Of a stretch of 64,000 bases of DNA, positions 42,507 to 51,357 are shown one piece after another. The stretch lies in NCBI RefSeq assembly GCF_003353015.1, contig NZ_QREM01000009.1, forward strand, positions 57,786 to 121,785. The letters run 5' to 3'. How positions within the stretch are numbered: position 1 is the first letter of the stretch; every line of letters starts with the position of its first letter. Below the pieces are notes generated by a model, which worked only from the letters and a program-made list of their open reading frames with translations, had not been told where the DNA came from and searched no databases. The position numbers and the translations under genes were made by a program. The DNA comes from Xanthomonas arboricola (GTDB lineage Bacteria > Pseudomonadota > Gammaproteobacteria > Xanthomonadales > Xanthomonadaceae).

Positions 42507-43367
42507 TCACTCGGAAGCAGGTACCACGGAGCCGTCGGAGGATACCGCAAAACGGGCCACGTTAGCGCGCTGGAACGGTTTCACATCGACGATACTGCCG
42601 CCTTGCTGAACCTCTACCGCCGACGCGTTGCCCAGCACCACCCGACCCACCTGCCCGGGCGAATAGCTGCGACGCTCGCCGGAACGCACCAGTGCTTTTT
42701 CGACCGCGCTGCCATCCGGCGCCAGGATCTGTACCCAGCTGTCGCCACTGAAGCTCAACGACAGACTGCCGCCAGCGGCGGTCGCCGCTGCAGGCGGCTC
42801 GGCCTCGGGCGTGGCGCGCGGCACTGGCGTCATCGAAGCGATATACGGCGCCGGCTGTTCGCGCGGCGCGCTGGCCGGCTGCGCTGCGGCATTGGCCGGG
42901 GTACCGGCCCTTGGCGCTTCGGGCATGCTGTCCAGCGACACCGTGCTGGGCACCTTGCCATCCAGGTGCGAGCGGGTCGCGTACCAGACCGGCACCGCGA
43001 ACACGCCGGTGATCACCACATACATCGCCTTGCGCGCCGTGCTTTCCAGGATGCGCCGCGCCCGCGGCGTGTGCGTATGACTGACCAGCTTGACCGGTTC
43101 GATCGGCGCAATGGCCGCCTGCTGCAGCAGCGGCTCCAGGTCCACATGCAACAGGCGCGCATAGCTGCGCAACTGACCGCGCACGAAGACCGGCGCGCCC
43201 AGGCGCTGCCATTCCTCCTGCTCCAGCGAGCGCACCACATGCGCCGGCATGCGCAGCCTGGCGGCGACCTCGTCCAGGCTCAGGCCTGCCGCTTCGCGCG
43301 CGTCGCGCAAATGCTGTCCGCAGCCCTTTTCCTGCTCGAAAGGGTTCGGATTGGAATCACTGATCAC
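42507..43367 (-). CDS. rodZ: RodZ-like cytoskeletal membrane protein
   Basis: 286 residues. Residues 17-80 hold a helix-turn-helix of the RodZ type (LRDAREAAGLSLDEVAARLRMPAHVVRSLE). A membrane helix lies at about 112-130 (AMYVVITGVFAVPVWYA), then a Pro/Ala-rich linker and a C-terminal DUF4115 domain (SLSLSFSGDSWVQILAPDG ... GSIVDVKPF). It links MreB to the wall-elongation machinery. Start overlaps the stop of pilF. Confidence 0.93.
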   Translation of the reverse strand: MISDSNPNPFEQEKGCGQHLRDAREAAGLSLDEVAARLRMPAHVVRSLEQEEWQRLGAPVFVRGQLRSYARLLHVDLEPLLQQAAIAPIEPVKLVSHTHTPRARRILESTARKAMYVVITGVFAVPVWYATRSHLDGKVPSTVSLDSMPEAPRAGTPANAAAQPASAPREQPAPYIASMTPVPRATPEAEPPAAATAAGGSLSLSFSGDSWVQILAPDGSAVEKALVRSGERRSYSPGQVGRVVLGNASAVEVQQGGSIVDVKPFQRANVARFAVSSDGSVVPASE

Positions 43368-44176
43368 AATGCATTGGCCCCGGAGTTGGCGGTCGCTGCG
43401 TCAGGAAATTCCTTGACCAACCGCTGTTGGTAACGGCTGGCAGCAACCTTGTCGCCCAGCCCTTGCTCAATCTGAATGGCGAGTTGTAACACGGAAGCGG
43501 TTGCCGGTGCAGCCGCGAGCCGTCGTTCGATAAAGGCGCGCGCTTCGAAAAAATTGCGACGCATCGCTTCGGAGCGTGCCATCGACTCGAGTGCGTACGG
43601 ATTAAGCGGATCCAGTTCCAGCGCTTTACGCAAGTCACTGGTTGCACGCTCCGGCTGCCCCGCCTTGAGTGCGCAACCGCCTGCATTACCCAATGCAGAA
43701 GCGGGCGATGCGTAGTTTCTGTCGGTCAGGGCGCGATCGAACCAGAGCAACGATTCGGCCGGCGAGCCGTTGGCGCATAACCATGCGCCGTAATTGTTCA
43801 AGACATCGCCACGCTGCGGTGCAAGCTCGGCAGCGCGGCGGTAGGAGGCACCGGAGCCGACAACGTCGCCCTTGGCGCCTTGAATCAGCGCCAGCAACCC
43901 GATCGCATCCACGGATCGGGGATCTTTCTTCAAGGCCGCGCGCACCTGCTCTTCGGCAGCGGCGTAGTCGCCTGTCTGCAGCCGGTTATTGGCCAGGCCA
44001 AGCTTTTCCTGCACCGCCAGGCGACTCTTGGTCGCGGCACTGTCGCGGAACGAATGCACCTGCGCGACCTCCTCGACCGTCTGGACCGAGCCCGCCTTGG
44101 CATTGCGACCGCCGCAGCCGACCACGCTCAGCGCGATCGCCAGCGCGGCCATGGCGGCGAGATCACGCTGCCGCAT
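43364..44176 (-). CDS. pilF: type IV pilus biogenesis lipoprotein PilF/PilW
   Basis: 270 residues. A lipobox SVVGC at about residue 21 ends a short signal. TPR units follow ([94 protein letters not shown], read in pieces). PilF pilots the secretin PilQ to the outer membrane. ATG 44176 gives the normal length; it overlaps the rlmN 3' end by 14 bases, as in the conserved rlmN-pilF-rodZ order. Confidence 0.94.
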   Translation of the reverse strand: MRQRDLAAMAALAIALSVVGCGGRNAKAGSVQTVEEVAQVHSFRDSAATKSRLAVQEKLGLANNRLQTGDYAAAEEQVRAALKKDPRSVDAIGLLALIQGAKGDVVGSGASYRRAAELAPQRGDVLNNYGAWLCANGSPAESLLWFDRALTDRNYASPASALGNAGGCALKAGQPERATSDLRKALELDPLNPYALESMARSEAMRRNFFEARAFIERRLAAAPATASVLQLAIQIEQGLGDKVAASRYQQRLVKEFPDAATANSGANAL

Positions 44177-45368
44177 CTCGCCCGGCCTGCCCTTCCAGGG
44201 TGCGCAGGAAGTCCGCCTGGCGACGGGTACGGTCCATGACCTGGCCCTTGAGCTGTCCACAGGCCGCATCGATATCGTCGCCACGGGTACGGCGCACCAT
44301 CGTCAGCACCTGCGCGTCGAGCAGGATCTTCTGGAAGGCGCGGATCTCGGTCTCGCCCGAGCGCTCGTAGCGCGTGCCAGGGAACGGATTGAACGGGATC
44401 AGGTTGACCTTGCCGGCATCCTTGGACTGCACCGCATTGTCGAACTGCCGCATCAATCGGGCCAGCTGGCGCGCATGCTCGGGCTGGTCGTTGATGCCCT
44501 TCATCAAGGTGTACTCGAAGGTGACCGAATCGCGCTTCTTGTTGCCGCGCAGATAGCGCGCGCACGATTCCATCAGCTCGGCGATCGGGTATTTCTTGTT
44601 CAACGGCACCAGGCTCTCGCGCAGCGCGTCGTTGGCAGCATGCAGCGACACCGCCAGCGAAACATCGCTTTCGGTCGAGAGCCGGTCGATCATCGGCACC
44701 AGGCCCGAGGTCGACAGCGTCACCCGCTTGCTGGCCAGGCCGTAGCCCAGGTCGTCGCGCATTACGCTCATCGCGCGCACGACGTTGTCGAAATTCATCA
44801 GCGGCTCGCCCATGCCCATCATCACCACATTGGTGAGGCGGCGCTGCTGGTGCGGCACGTTGCCCAGATGGCGCGCCGCCACCCACACCTGCCCGACGAT
44901 CTCGGCAGTGGTGAGGTTGCGGTTGAAGCCCTGGGTGGCGGTCGAACAGAAGGTGCAGTTCAGGCCGCAGCCGACCTGGGAGGACACGCACAGCGTGCCG
45001 CGGCCCTTGTCGGGGATGTAGACGGTCTCGATCGCGTTCTTGCCGTCGGTGCCCATGGCCAGCAGCCATTTATGGGTCCCGTCGGTGGATGGCTTGTCGA
45101 ACACGACATTCGGGACCAGGACCTCGGCATGCTGGTGCAACTTCGCACGCAGCGCCTTGCCGAGGTCGGTCATCTGGTCGAAATCGGTGACGTAGCGATG
45201 GTGGATCCACTTCATCACCTGATGGGCACGGTAGCGCGCTTCGCCGAGCGTGTCGGCGAAGAAGCGCTCCAGTCCCTCGCGGTCGAGGTCGAGCAGGTTC
45301 TGCTTGCGCAGTTCCGGGGTACGGACGGGAACGTCCTGCAGCACGGAGGGGATCACGACCTCATTCAC
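44163..45368 (-). CDS. rlmN: 23S rRNA A2503 / tRNA A37 methyltransferase (radical SAM)
   Basis: 401 residues. The radical-SAM cysteines are in [15 protein letters not shown]. The second-site cysteine is preserved in [13 protein letters not shown] near the C-terminus, as are [14 protein letters not shown] and [10 protein letters not shown]. The N-terminal accessory domain ([22 protein letters not shown]) is complete. It adds a C2 methyl to A2503 of 23S rRNA and A37 of some tRNAs. It is 18 bp after ndk and probably cotranscribed with it. Confidence 0.97.
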   Translation of the reverse strand: MNEVVIPSVLQDVPVRTPELRKQNLLDLDREGLERFFADTLGEARYRAHQVMKWIHHRYVTDFDQMTDLGKALRAKLHQHAEVLVPNVVFDKPSTDGTHKWLLAMGTDGKNAIETVYIPDKGRGTLCVSSQVGCGLNCTFCSTATQGFNRNLTTAEIVGQVWVAARHLGNVPHQQRRLTNVVMMGMGEPLMNFDNVVRAMSVMRDDLGYGLASKRVTLSTSGLVPMIDRLSTESDVSLAVSLHAANDALRESLVPLNKKYPIAELMESCARYLRGNKKRDSVTFEYTLMKGINDQPEHARQLARLMRQFDNAVQSKDAGKVNLIPFNPFPGTRYERSGETEIRAFQKILLDAQVLTMVRRTRGDDIDAACGQLKGQVMDRTRRQADFLRTLEGQAGRDAAA

Positions 45369-45386
45369 GATTCGACTCTCTCGGCC

Positions 45387-45812
45387 TCAGCGCGAGACCA
45401 CTTCGGTGGCGGCAAAGAAATACGCAACTTCGTTGGCAGCGTTCTCGACCGAATCCGAGCCGTGGGCGGCGTTGGCATCGATCGAGTCGGCGAAGTCGGC
45501 GCGGATGGTGCCCGGCGCAGCGTCCTTGGGATTGGTCGCGCCCAGCAGGTCACGGTGTGCGGCAACGGCGTTCTCGCCTTCCAGCGCCTGGATCATCACC
45601 GGGCCGGAGATCATGAACTCGACCAGCGCGTTGAAGAACGGACGCTCGCGGTGCACGGCGTAGAAGCCTTCGGCTTCGCGACGCGACAGCTGCTTGTACT
45701 TGGATGCCACGATCTTCAGGCCGGCCTTCTCGAAGCGGCTGTAGATTTCGCCGATGACGTTCTTGGCGACGGCGTCGGGCTTGATGATGGACAGGGTGCG
45801 CTCCAGCGCCAT
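45387..45812 (-). CDS. ndk: nucleoside diphosphate kinase
   Basis: 141 residues, the standard size. [37 protein letters not shown] and the phospho-histidine motif NAAHGSDS identify it. It balances NTP and dNTP pools. ndk-rlmN-pilF-rodZ is a conserved order in this lineage. A hairpin terminator lies 48 bp upstream in the same orientation (45860-45884) with a tiny ORF before it, so its leader may be regulated. Confidence 0.97.
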   Translation of the reverse strand: MALERTLSIIKPDAVAKNVIGEIYSRFEKAGLKIVASKYKQLSRREAEGFYAVHRERPFFNALVEFMISGPVMIQALEGENAVAAHRDLLGATNPKDAAPGTIRADFADSIDANAAHGSDSVENAANEVAYFFAATEVVSR

Positions 45813-45859
45813 GGGAAGATCTCCGTTGGGCGGGCCACTGAAGGCCCGAGATTATCATG

Positions 45860-45884
45860 AAAAAAACCCGCGTCAAAACGCGGG
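45860..45884 (-). terminator. intrinsic terminator upstream of ndk (leader attenuator or end of a small transcript)
   Basis: Minus-strand CCCGCG and CGCGGG arms close the six-base loop TTTTGA, followed by T7. The nearest annotated gene to its upstream side is psrA on the opposite strand, so it must end a short transcript from the 45.9-46.0 kb region. Otherwise it attenuates ndk. On the plus strand there is no T-run. Confidence 0.75.
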
Positions 45885-45968
45885 CTTAGGCTTGTTTGCG
45901 ATGGTCAATTCTATCTCTTCGTCGCTGCATTTGCACACCGCCCCCTGAATCGTGCTGCGTTGCCGCAT
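45873..45968 (-). CDS. possible leader peptide (31 codons) before ndk
   Basis: An ORF starting MRQRSTIQGAVCKCSDEEIE and ending LTIANKPKPAF. Its stop codon TGA is in the loop of the terminator at 45860-45884. No strong Shine-Dalgarno precedes the ATG; a GTG at 45938 follows a GGGGG run. I keep it only because stop and terminator coincide; it may be chance within an untranslated leader or small RNA. Confidence 0.3.
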   Translation of the reverse strand: MRQRSTIQGAVCKCSDEEIELTIANKPKPAF

Positions 45969-45995
45969 GACCGCTGCAACGTCCAGTCGTAGACT

Positions 45996-46009
45996 CAAAC
46001 AATCGTTTG
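45996..46009. promoter_or_regulatory. PsrA operator in the psrA promoter
   Basis: CAAAC, four bases (AATC), GTTTG: a perfect inverted repeat of the PsrA consensus (G/C)AAAC-N4-GTTT(G/C). Wider symmetry extends to CTCAA on the left and a TTGAG element on the right. It lies about 20-33 bp before the psrA ATG, so autoregulation is expected, with release by long-chain acyl-CoA as known in Pseudomonas. Confidence 0.8.
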
Positions 46010-46028
46010 ATTGAGTTTCGCCCCGCGC

Positions 46029-46661
46029 ATGCCCAAGCCCGCCCACTTCTCCACCAAGGACCGCATCCTCGGCGCGGCCGAGGAGCTGTTCGCCCAGCAT
46101 GGCTTCGCCGGGACCTCGCTGCGCCAGCTGACCACCCAGGCCGACGTCAATATCGCCGCGGTCAACTACCACTTCGGTTCCAAGGAAAACCTGGTCAACG
46201 AGGTGTTCCGTCGCCGCATGGACGAAATGACCGCCGCGCGCCTGCAGCAACTGGAGGCGGCCAGGAAGTCGCAACCAGGCGAGCTCACCGCGGTGCTCGC
46301 CGCCTTCGTCGAGCCGGCCCTGGCGATGGCCCAGGACCGCCAGAGCGGCGGCGCGTTCGTGCGGGTGATTGCGCGCGCCTACGCCGAAAAGAACGACAAC
46401 CTGCGCAAGTTCCTGTCCGACCACTACGGGCATGTGCTGCGCGAATTCGGCAAGGCCATCGCGGCCTGCGTGCCGGGCCTGAGCAAGGAGGAGCTGTACT
46501 GGCGCCTGGATTTCCTCGCCGGTGCGCTCACCTATGCCATGGCCGATTTCGGCCTCATCAAGCGGCCGGCCGGGGTCAGCGAGGCCGACCACCGCGCGCG
46601 CGCCGCGCGCGAACTGATCCGTTTTGCAGAACCGGGTTTCCGTACCCATTCCACACCGTAG
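46029..46661 (+). CDS. psrA: TetR-family fatty-acid regulator PsrA-like
   Basis: 210 residues. The N-terminal helix-turn-helix is DRILGAAEELFAQHGFAGTSLRQLTTQADVN, then IAAVNYHFGSKENLV. The C-terminal domain resembles the PsrA group (LDFLAGALTYAMADFGLI). PsrA represses beta-oxidation genes and senses acyl-CoA. The immediate downstream fadB/fadA-like genes on the same strand and the operator in front of it fit this. ATG 46029 was chosen; the open frame starts with TTG at 46011. Confidence 0.88.
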   Translation: MPKPAHFSTKDRILGAAEELFAQHGFAGTSLRQLTTQADVNIAAVNYHFGSKENLVNEVFRRRMDEMTAARLQQLEAARKSQPGELTAVLAAFVEPALAMAQDRQSGGAFVRVIARAYAEKNDNLRKFLSDHYGHVLREFGKAIAACVPGLSKEELYWRLDFLAGALTYAMADFGLIKRPAGVSEADHRARAARELIRFAEPGFRTHSTP

Positions 46662-46686
46662 TCGCTCACACCAAAGGCTCATCGCT

Positions 46687-49059
46687 ATGTCCAATCCGTT
46701 GCTAGTCCGTCGTGCTGCCGTGCTCGGTGCCGGCGTCATGGGCGCGCAGATCGCCGCGCATCTCACCAACGCCGGTGTCGACACCGTGCTGTTCGACCTG
46801 CCCGCCAAGGAAGGTCCTGCCGACGGCATCGTGCTCAAGGCCATCGCCAACCTGGGCAAGCTCAGCCCTGCCCCGCTCGCCAGCAAGGCGCTGGCCGAGG
46901 CGATCACCCCCGCCAACTACGAGAGCGGCCTGGAGCAGCTGCGCGATTGCGACCTGATCATCGAGGCGATCGCCGAGCGCATGGACTGGAAGCAGGACCT
47001 GTACAAGAAGATCGCCCCGTTCGTGGCCGAGCATGCCGTACTGGCCTCCAATACCTCGGGCCTGGGCATCAACAAGCTTTCCGACGTGCTGCCCGAGCAG
47101 TTGCGTCACCGCTTCTGCGGCGTGCATTTCTTCAACCCGCCGCGCTACATGCACCTGGCCGAACTGATTCCCGCAAAGGGCACCGACAAGGCCGTGCTGG
47201 AAGGCCTGGAGAGCTTCCTGGTCACCACCCTGGGCAAGGGCGTGGTGTATGCGAAGGACACCCCGAACTTCATCGGCAACCGCATTGGCGTGTTCTCGAT
47301 CCTGTCCACCATCCATCACACCGCCGAGTTCGGCCTGGGCTTCGATGAAGTCGACGCGCTGACCGGCCCGCTGGTCGGGCGCCCGAAGTCGGCGACCTAC
47401 CGCACCTCGGACGTGGTCGGCCTGGACACCATGGCGCACGTGATCAAGACCATGGGCGACACCCTGCCCGACGATCCGTGGCACCAGTATTTCAAGTCGC
47501 CGAAGTGGCTGGAGGCGCTGATCGGCAAGGGCGCGCTCGGCCAGAAGGTCGGCGCCGGCATCTTCCGCAAGGTCGGCAAGGACATCGTGGTGCTGGACCT
47601 GGAGAAGCAGGATTACAGGACCGCCGACCGCAGCGCCGCGCCGGAAGTGGCCGAGATCCTCAAGATCAAGAACCCGGCCGAGAAGTTCGCCAAATTGCGC
47701 GAGAGCCAGCACCCGCAGGCACAGTTCCTGTGGGCCACGTTCCGCGACCTGTTCCACTACAGCGCCTACCACCTGGCCGATATTGCCGAGACCGCGCGCG
47801 ACGTGGACCTGGCGATCCGCTGGGGCTACGGCTGGTCGCTTGGCCCGTTCGAGACCTGGCAGGCCGCCGGCTGGAAGCAGGTGGCGCAGTGGATTGCCGA
47901 AGATATCTCCAACGGCAAGAGCATGAGCAGCGCGCCGTTGCCGAACTGGGTGTTCGACGGCCGCGACGGCGTGCATGCGGGCGAAGGCTCGTACAGCCCG
48001 GCGCGCGATGCCAAGCTGCCGCGCTCGGCGCTGCCGGTGTACAAGCGCCAGCGCTTCCCCGATCCGCTGCTGGGCGAGCAGTTCTCGCCGGGCGAGACGG
48101 TGTTCGAAAACGACGGCGTGCGCATGTGGCACGACGGTGACGACATCGCCGTGGTCAGCTTCAAGACCAAGATGAACACCGTCTCCGACCACGTGCTCAA
48201 TGGCTTGCAGGAAGTGGTCGGCCGCGCCGAGAAGGACTTCGCCGGGCTGGTGATCTGGCAGCAGAAGGAACCCTTCTCCGCCGGCGCCGATCTGGCCGGC
48301 GCGCTGGGCCTGTTGCAGGCCGGCAAGGTCGATGCGTTCGAAGCGCTGGTCGCCAACTTCCAGGCCACCAGCCAGCGCATCAAGTATGCGCAGGTGCCGG
48401 TGATTTCGGCGGTGCGCGGGCTGGCGCTGGGCGGCGGCTGCGAGTTCCAGATGCATAGCGCCAAGACCGTGGCCTCGCTGGAAAGCTACATCGGCCTGGT
48501 CGAAGCCGGCGTCGGCCTGCTGCCGGCCGGCGGCGGGCTGAAGGAAATCGCCGCGCGCGCCTCGGTCGCGGCAGGTCCGGGCGGCGACGTGTTCGCCGAG
48601 CTGAAGAAGACCTTCGAAACCATCGCGATGGCCAAGGTCTCCAACTCGGCGGTCAACGCCCAGGAACTGGGCCTGCTGCGCACCACCGACAAGGTGGTGT
48701 TCAACAGCTTCGAGGCCTTGCACATCGCCAAGGCCGAAGCGCGCGCACTGGCCGAAGGCGGCTACCGCGCCCCGCTGCCGGCACGCCGCATCCAGGTCGC
48801 CGGCGACGTCGGCATCGCCACCTTCAAGATGCTGCTGGTCAACATGCTGGAAGGCCGTTTCATCAGCGAATACGACTATGAAATCGCCACCCGCATCGCC
48901 ACGGTGATGTGCGGCGGCGAAGTCGATCGCGGCGCGCTGGTCGACGAGGAATGGCTGCTCAAGCTGGAGCGCAAGCACTTCGTCGAACTGGCCCAGCAGG
49001 AAAAAACCCAGGCGCGGATTGGGCACATGCTCAAGACGGGCAAGCCGTTGAGGAACTGA
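46687..49059 (+). CDS. fadB: bifunctional 3-hydroxyacyl-CoA dehydrogenase / enoyl-CoA hydratase (FadB/FadN-like)
   Basis: 790 residues. The dehydrogenase comes first: NAD fold RAAVLGAGVMGAQIAAHLTNAGV, then NTSGLGIN, HFFNPPRYMHLAEL and VYAKDTPNFIGNRIG (residues 1-450). A crotonase/enoyl-CoA hydratase domain follows from about 490 to 690 (AVVSFKTKMNTVSDHVL, PFSAGADL and ALGGGCEFQMH oxyanion loop, GLVEAGVGLLPAGGG). This order is that of FadN, opposite to E. coli FadB. It catalyses the middle two steps of beta-oxidation. It starts 25 bp after psrA, probably in one operon. Confidence 0.9.
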   Translation: MSNPLLVRRAAVLGAGVMGAQIAAHLTNAGVDTVLFDLPAKEGPADGIVLKAIANLGKLSPAPLASKALAEAITPANYESGLEQLRDCDLIIEAIAERMDWKQDLYKKIAPFVAEHAVLASNTSGLGINKLSDVLPEQLRHRFCGVHFFNPPRYMHLAELIPAKGTDKAVLEGLESFLVTTLGKGVVYAKDTPNFIGNRIGVFSILSTIHHTAEFGLGFDEVDALTGPLVGRPKSATYRTSDVVGLDTMAHVIKTMGDTLPDDPWHQYFKSPKWLEALIGKGALGQKVGAGIFRKVGKDIVVLDLEKQDYRTADRSAAPEVAEILKIKNPAEKFAKLRESQHPQAQFLWATFRDLFHYSAYHLADIAETARDVDLAIRWGYGWSLGPFETWQAAGWKQVAQWIAEDISNGKSMSSAPLPNWVFDGRDGVHAGEGSYSPARDAKLPRSALPVYKRQRFPDPLLGEQFSPGETVFENDGVRMWHDGDDIAVVSFKTKMNTVSDHVLNGLQEVVGRAEKDFAGLVIWQQKEPFSAGADLAGALGLLQAGKVDAFEALVANFQATSQRIKYAQVPVISAVRGLALGGGCEFQMHSAKTVASLESYIGLVEAGVGLLPAGGGLKEIAARASVAAGPGGDVFAELKKTFETIAMAKVSNSAVNAQELGLLRTTDKVVFNSFEALHIAKAEARALAEGGYRAPLPARRIQVAGDVGIATFKMLLVNMLEGRFISEYDYEIATRIATVMCGGEVDRGALVDEEWLLKLERKHFVELAQQEKTQARIGHMLKTGKPLRN

Positions 49060-49207
49060 GATTCGGGAGTCGGGATTGGGGATTCGTAACAGCGGGTCCC
49101 CTGCCCTCCACCATTCTCGCTTCCACCAAATTCATCCGCCGGGCAGGACCATTCGGACATCGGGATTCGCTTTGACGAATCCCCAATCCCGAATCCCCAA
49201 TCCCGGC
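49060..49207. repeat. extragenic inverted repeat between fadB and fadA
   Basis: Left arm about 49063-49090 contains GGGAGTCGGGATTGGGGATTCG. Right arm about 49173-49205 contains the complementary CGAATCCCCAATCCC twice with an extra CGAATCCCCAATCCCGG. Such G-GATTGGGGATTCG modules are a common dispersed extragenic element in xanthomonads. The arms could fold into a long RNA hairpin inside the fad operon. Confidence 0.75.
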
Positions 49208-49221
49208 TACCGGAGATAGCC

Positions 49222-50427
49222 ATGAGCAAGCAGATTCAAGAAGCCTACATCGTCGCCGCCACGCGTACGCCGGTGGGCAAGGCGCCCAAGGGCGTGTTCC
49301 GCAACACCCGTCCCGACGACATGCTGGCGCACGTGTTGCGCGCAGTGGTGGCGCAGGCGCCGGGCATCGATCTGTCGCGGATCGACGATGCCATCATCGG
49401 TTGCGCGATGCCCGAGGGCGAGCAAGGCATGAACGTGGCACGCATCGGCGTATTGCTCGCCGGCCTGCCCAATACCGTGGCCGGCCAGACCATCAATCGC
49501 TTCTGTTCGTCCGGTATCCAGGCGGTGGCGATGGCGGCCGACCAGATCCGCCTGGGCAATGCCGACCTGATGCTGGCCGGCGGCACCGAGTCGATGTCGA
49601 TGGTGCCGATGATGGGCAACAAGGTCGCCATGTCGCCGAACGTGTTCGCCGACGACCATGTCGCCATCGCCTACGGCATGGGCATCACCGCCGAGAAAGT
49701 GGCCGAGGAATGGAAGGTCTCGCGCGAGGACCAGGATGCGTTTGCGCTGGCATCGCATCAGAAGGCGATTGCCGCCATTGCCGCAGGCGAGTTCCGCGAC
49801 GAGATCACTCCGTACGAAATCCTGTCGCACCAGCCCGACCTGGCCGGCAATGTCATCGCGCTGCGCAAGCGCCTGGTCGACACCGACGAAGGCCCGCGCC
49901 CGGACAGCTCGCTCGAAGGCCTGGCCAAGCTGCGCCCGGTGTTCCGCAACGGCCAGTTCGGCGGCAGCGTCACCGCCGGCAACTCCTCGCAGATGAGCGA
50001 TGGTGCCGGTGCGGTGCTGCTGGCCTCGGAGCAGGCAATCAAGGATTACGGCCTGACGCCGCTGGCGCGTTTCGTCAGCTTCTCGGTGGCCGGCGTGCGT
50101 CCGGAAGTGATGGGTATCGGTCCGATCGCAGCCATTCCCAAGGCGCTCAAGCAGGCCGGCCTGAGCAAGGACCAGATCGACTGGATCGAGCTCAACGAAG
50201 CTTTCGCCGCGCAGGCCTTGGCGGTTATCCGCGACAGCCAACTGGACCCGGCCAAGGTCAACCCGCTCGGCGGCGCCATCGCCCTGGGTCACCCGCTGGG
50301 CGCCACCGGTGCGATCCGTGCCGCCACCCTGGTGCACGGCCTGCGCCGTCGCCAGCAGAAGTACGGCATGGTCACCATGTGCATCGGCACCGGCATGGGT
50401 GCGGCCGGCATCATCGAAGCGCTGTAA
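49222..50427 (+). CDS. fadA: acetyl-CoA C-acyltransferase (3-ketoacyl-CoA thiolase)
   Basis: 401 residues. The acyl-accepting Cys is in NRFCSSGIQAVAMAA. The C-terminal catalytic motifs are LNEAFAAQALAV, GGAIALGHPLGATGA and CIGTGMGAAG. It releases acetyl-CoA as the last step of beta-oxidation and partners the fadB-like protein upstream. A good GGAGATAGCC-type site precedes the ATG. The two genes are separated by a 160-bp extragenic repeat. Confidence 0.95.
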   Translation: MSKQIQEAYIVAATRTPVGKAPKGVFRNTRPDDMLAHVLRAVVAQAPGIDLSRIDDAIIGCAMPEGEQGMNVARIGVLLAGLPNTVAGQTINRFCSSGIQAVAMAADQIRLGNADLMLAGGTESMSMVPMMGNKVAMSPNVFADDHVAIAYGMGITAEKVAEEWKVSREDQDAFALASHQKAIAAIAAGEFRDEITPYEILSHQPDLAGNVIALRKRLVDTDEGPRPDSSLEGLAKLRPVFRNGQFGGSVTAGNSSQMSDGAGAVLLASEQAIKDYGLTPLARFVSFSVAGVRPEVMGIGPIAAIPKALKQAGLSKDQIDWIELNEAFAAQALAVIRDSQLDPAKVNPLGGAIALGHPLGATGAIRAATLVHGLRRRQQKYGMVTMCIGTGMGAAGIIEAL

Positions 50428-50434
50428 GTCGCCA

Positions 50435-50517
50435 GTTGCGAGATCGGCCGCCAAGCCGATCTCGCAACGTCGACGCGGCTGTCAATCAAGCAGGGCGCGC
50501 GCAAGCGCGCCTTCTTC
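50435..50517 (+). terminator. tandem hairpins after fadA
   Basis: GTTGCGAGATCGGC and its complement GCCGATCTCGCAAC form a 14-bp stem (50435-50468) just after the stop. A second stem GGCGCGC / GCGCGCC with loop GCAA (50494-50511) is followed by the T-rich TTCTTC. The second is a plausible intrinsic terminator. Confidence 0.65.
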
Positions 50518-50770
50518 ATGCGCAAGTGCCGGCGGTCGTCAGCGACTGCTGGCGACACCATCTATCCGTTACAGCGCCCGGTAGGCACGCCGGCCAAGCC
50601 TTGCGTTGGGAGCATGGCTCCTGATGGGCATTGCCACTACCGCCCGGTCGCGCCTGCGGCAATGACGCCCAGAAGATGCCAGCCGTTGGACAGCCAGCGC
50701 GGCGCACACACGCAATGCCACCGCATCCCGGCCCTGGCGTCACTCCCCCGATGACACGGCAGAGCTGCGC
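50518..50770. other. intergenic region
   Basis: 250 bp between the fadA terminator and the convergent crcB stop. No ORF with a ribosome site and no further terminator with a T-run was seen. Confidence 0.4.
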
Positions 50771-51172
50771 CTAGCGCGCCACCAGCCATTGACCGGTACG
50801 CGCACCGAGGAATACCAGCGCCAGTCCGGCCACCAGCGTGATGGCCAGATACACGCCGATCATCGCGGAACGGTCGCTGCGTGCGAACACCAGGCATTCC
50901 ATCATCAATGACGAGAACGTGGTCAGCCCGCCGATCACGCCGACGATCAACAAGGCCCGCAGTGGCCAGCTCGACGGTCCGCGCGCATCCAGCCAGACCA
51001 GCAGCACGCCGGCGACGAAGGAGCCGAGCAGGTTCACCGTCAGCGTGCCCCACGGAAATCCGTTGCCCAAGCGCTGCAGCAACGAGGCGCCAATGGCAAA
51101 GCGCAGGCCGGAACCCAGCGCGCCGCCGGTCATCGCCAGAAGCAGTTGCTGCCACCACACCGGTGCGTTCAT
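50771..51172 (-). CDS. crcB: fluoride channel/exporter CrcB (Fluc)
   Basis: 133 residues with four membrane helices. [27 protein letters not shown] and [11 protein letters not shown] hold the conserved G-x3-R, asparagine and Thr-Phe-Ser residues of the fluoride pore. Fluc channels dimerise in the inner membrane and let fluoride leave the cell. It is preceded by a fluoride riboswitch, which confirms the function. It stands at the end of the ftsK-lolA-rarA array, 185 bp after rarA. Confidence 0.96.
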   Translation of the reverse strand: MNAPVWWQQLLLAMTGGALGSGLRFAIGASLLQRLGNGFPWGTLTVNLLGSFVAGVLLVWLDARGPSSWPLRALLIVGVIGGLTTFSSLMMECLVFARSDRSAMIGVYLAITLVAGLALVFLGARTGQWLVAR

Positions 51173-51269
51173 GTGCGCACTCGGCAGGCGGCCGAAGGGG
51201 TTTTCAACGACGTGTCGTGCATGGTCGGCAGCATCCAGATCCTGGGCAAGAAACGATGCCGGGGCACAG

Positions 51270-51349
51270 GCCTGCCGCCCCGGCGGGGGTGGGCAGGCAT
51301 CATCAGCGCGCAGACTGCGTGCGGTTCAAGGAGGAATGCCATCTCCTGC
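51270..51349 (-). promoter_or_regulatory. fluoride riboswitch (crcB RNA) upstream of crcB
   Basis: On the minus strand GGAGATGGCATTCCTCC starts the aptamer, then TTGAAC, a short GC hairpin (CGCAG/CTGCG region), and CTGATGATGCC. GGCAT (51336-51340) and ATGCC (51296-51300) can form the defining pseudoknot. A second hairpin, GCCTGCC (51292-51298) with GGCAGGC (51270-51276) and an inner CCCC/GGGG stem, shares bases with the pseudoknot strand and so can be the off-state platform. No T-run follows. Confidence 0.9.
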
Positions 51350-51357
51350 GCGGCCGA

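Noticed and set aside
49401-50624. 407-codon plus-strand ORF inside fadA
   Set aside because: Antiphase to a complete thiolase and lacking motifs.
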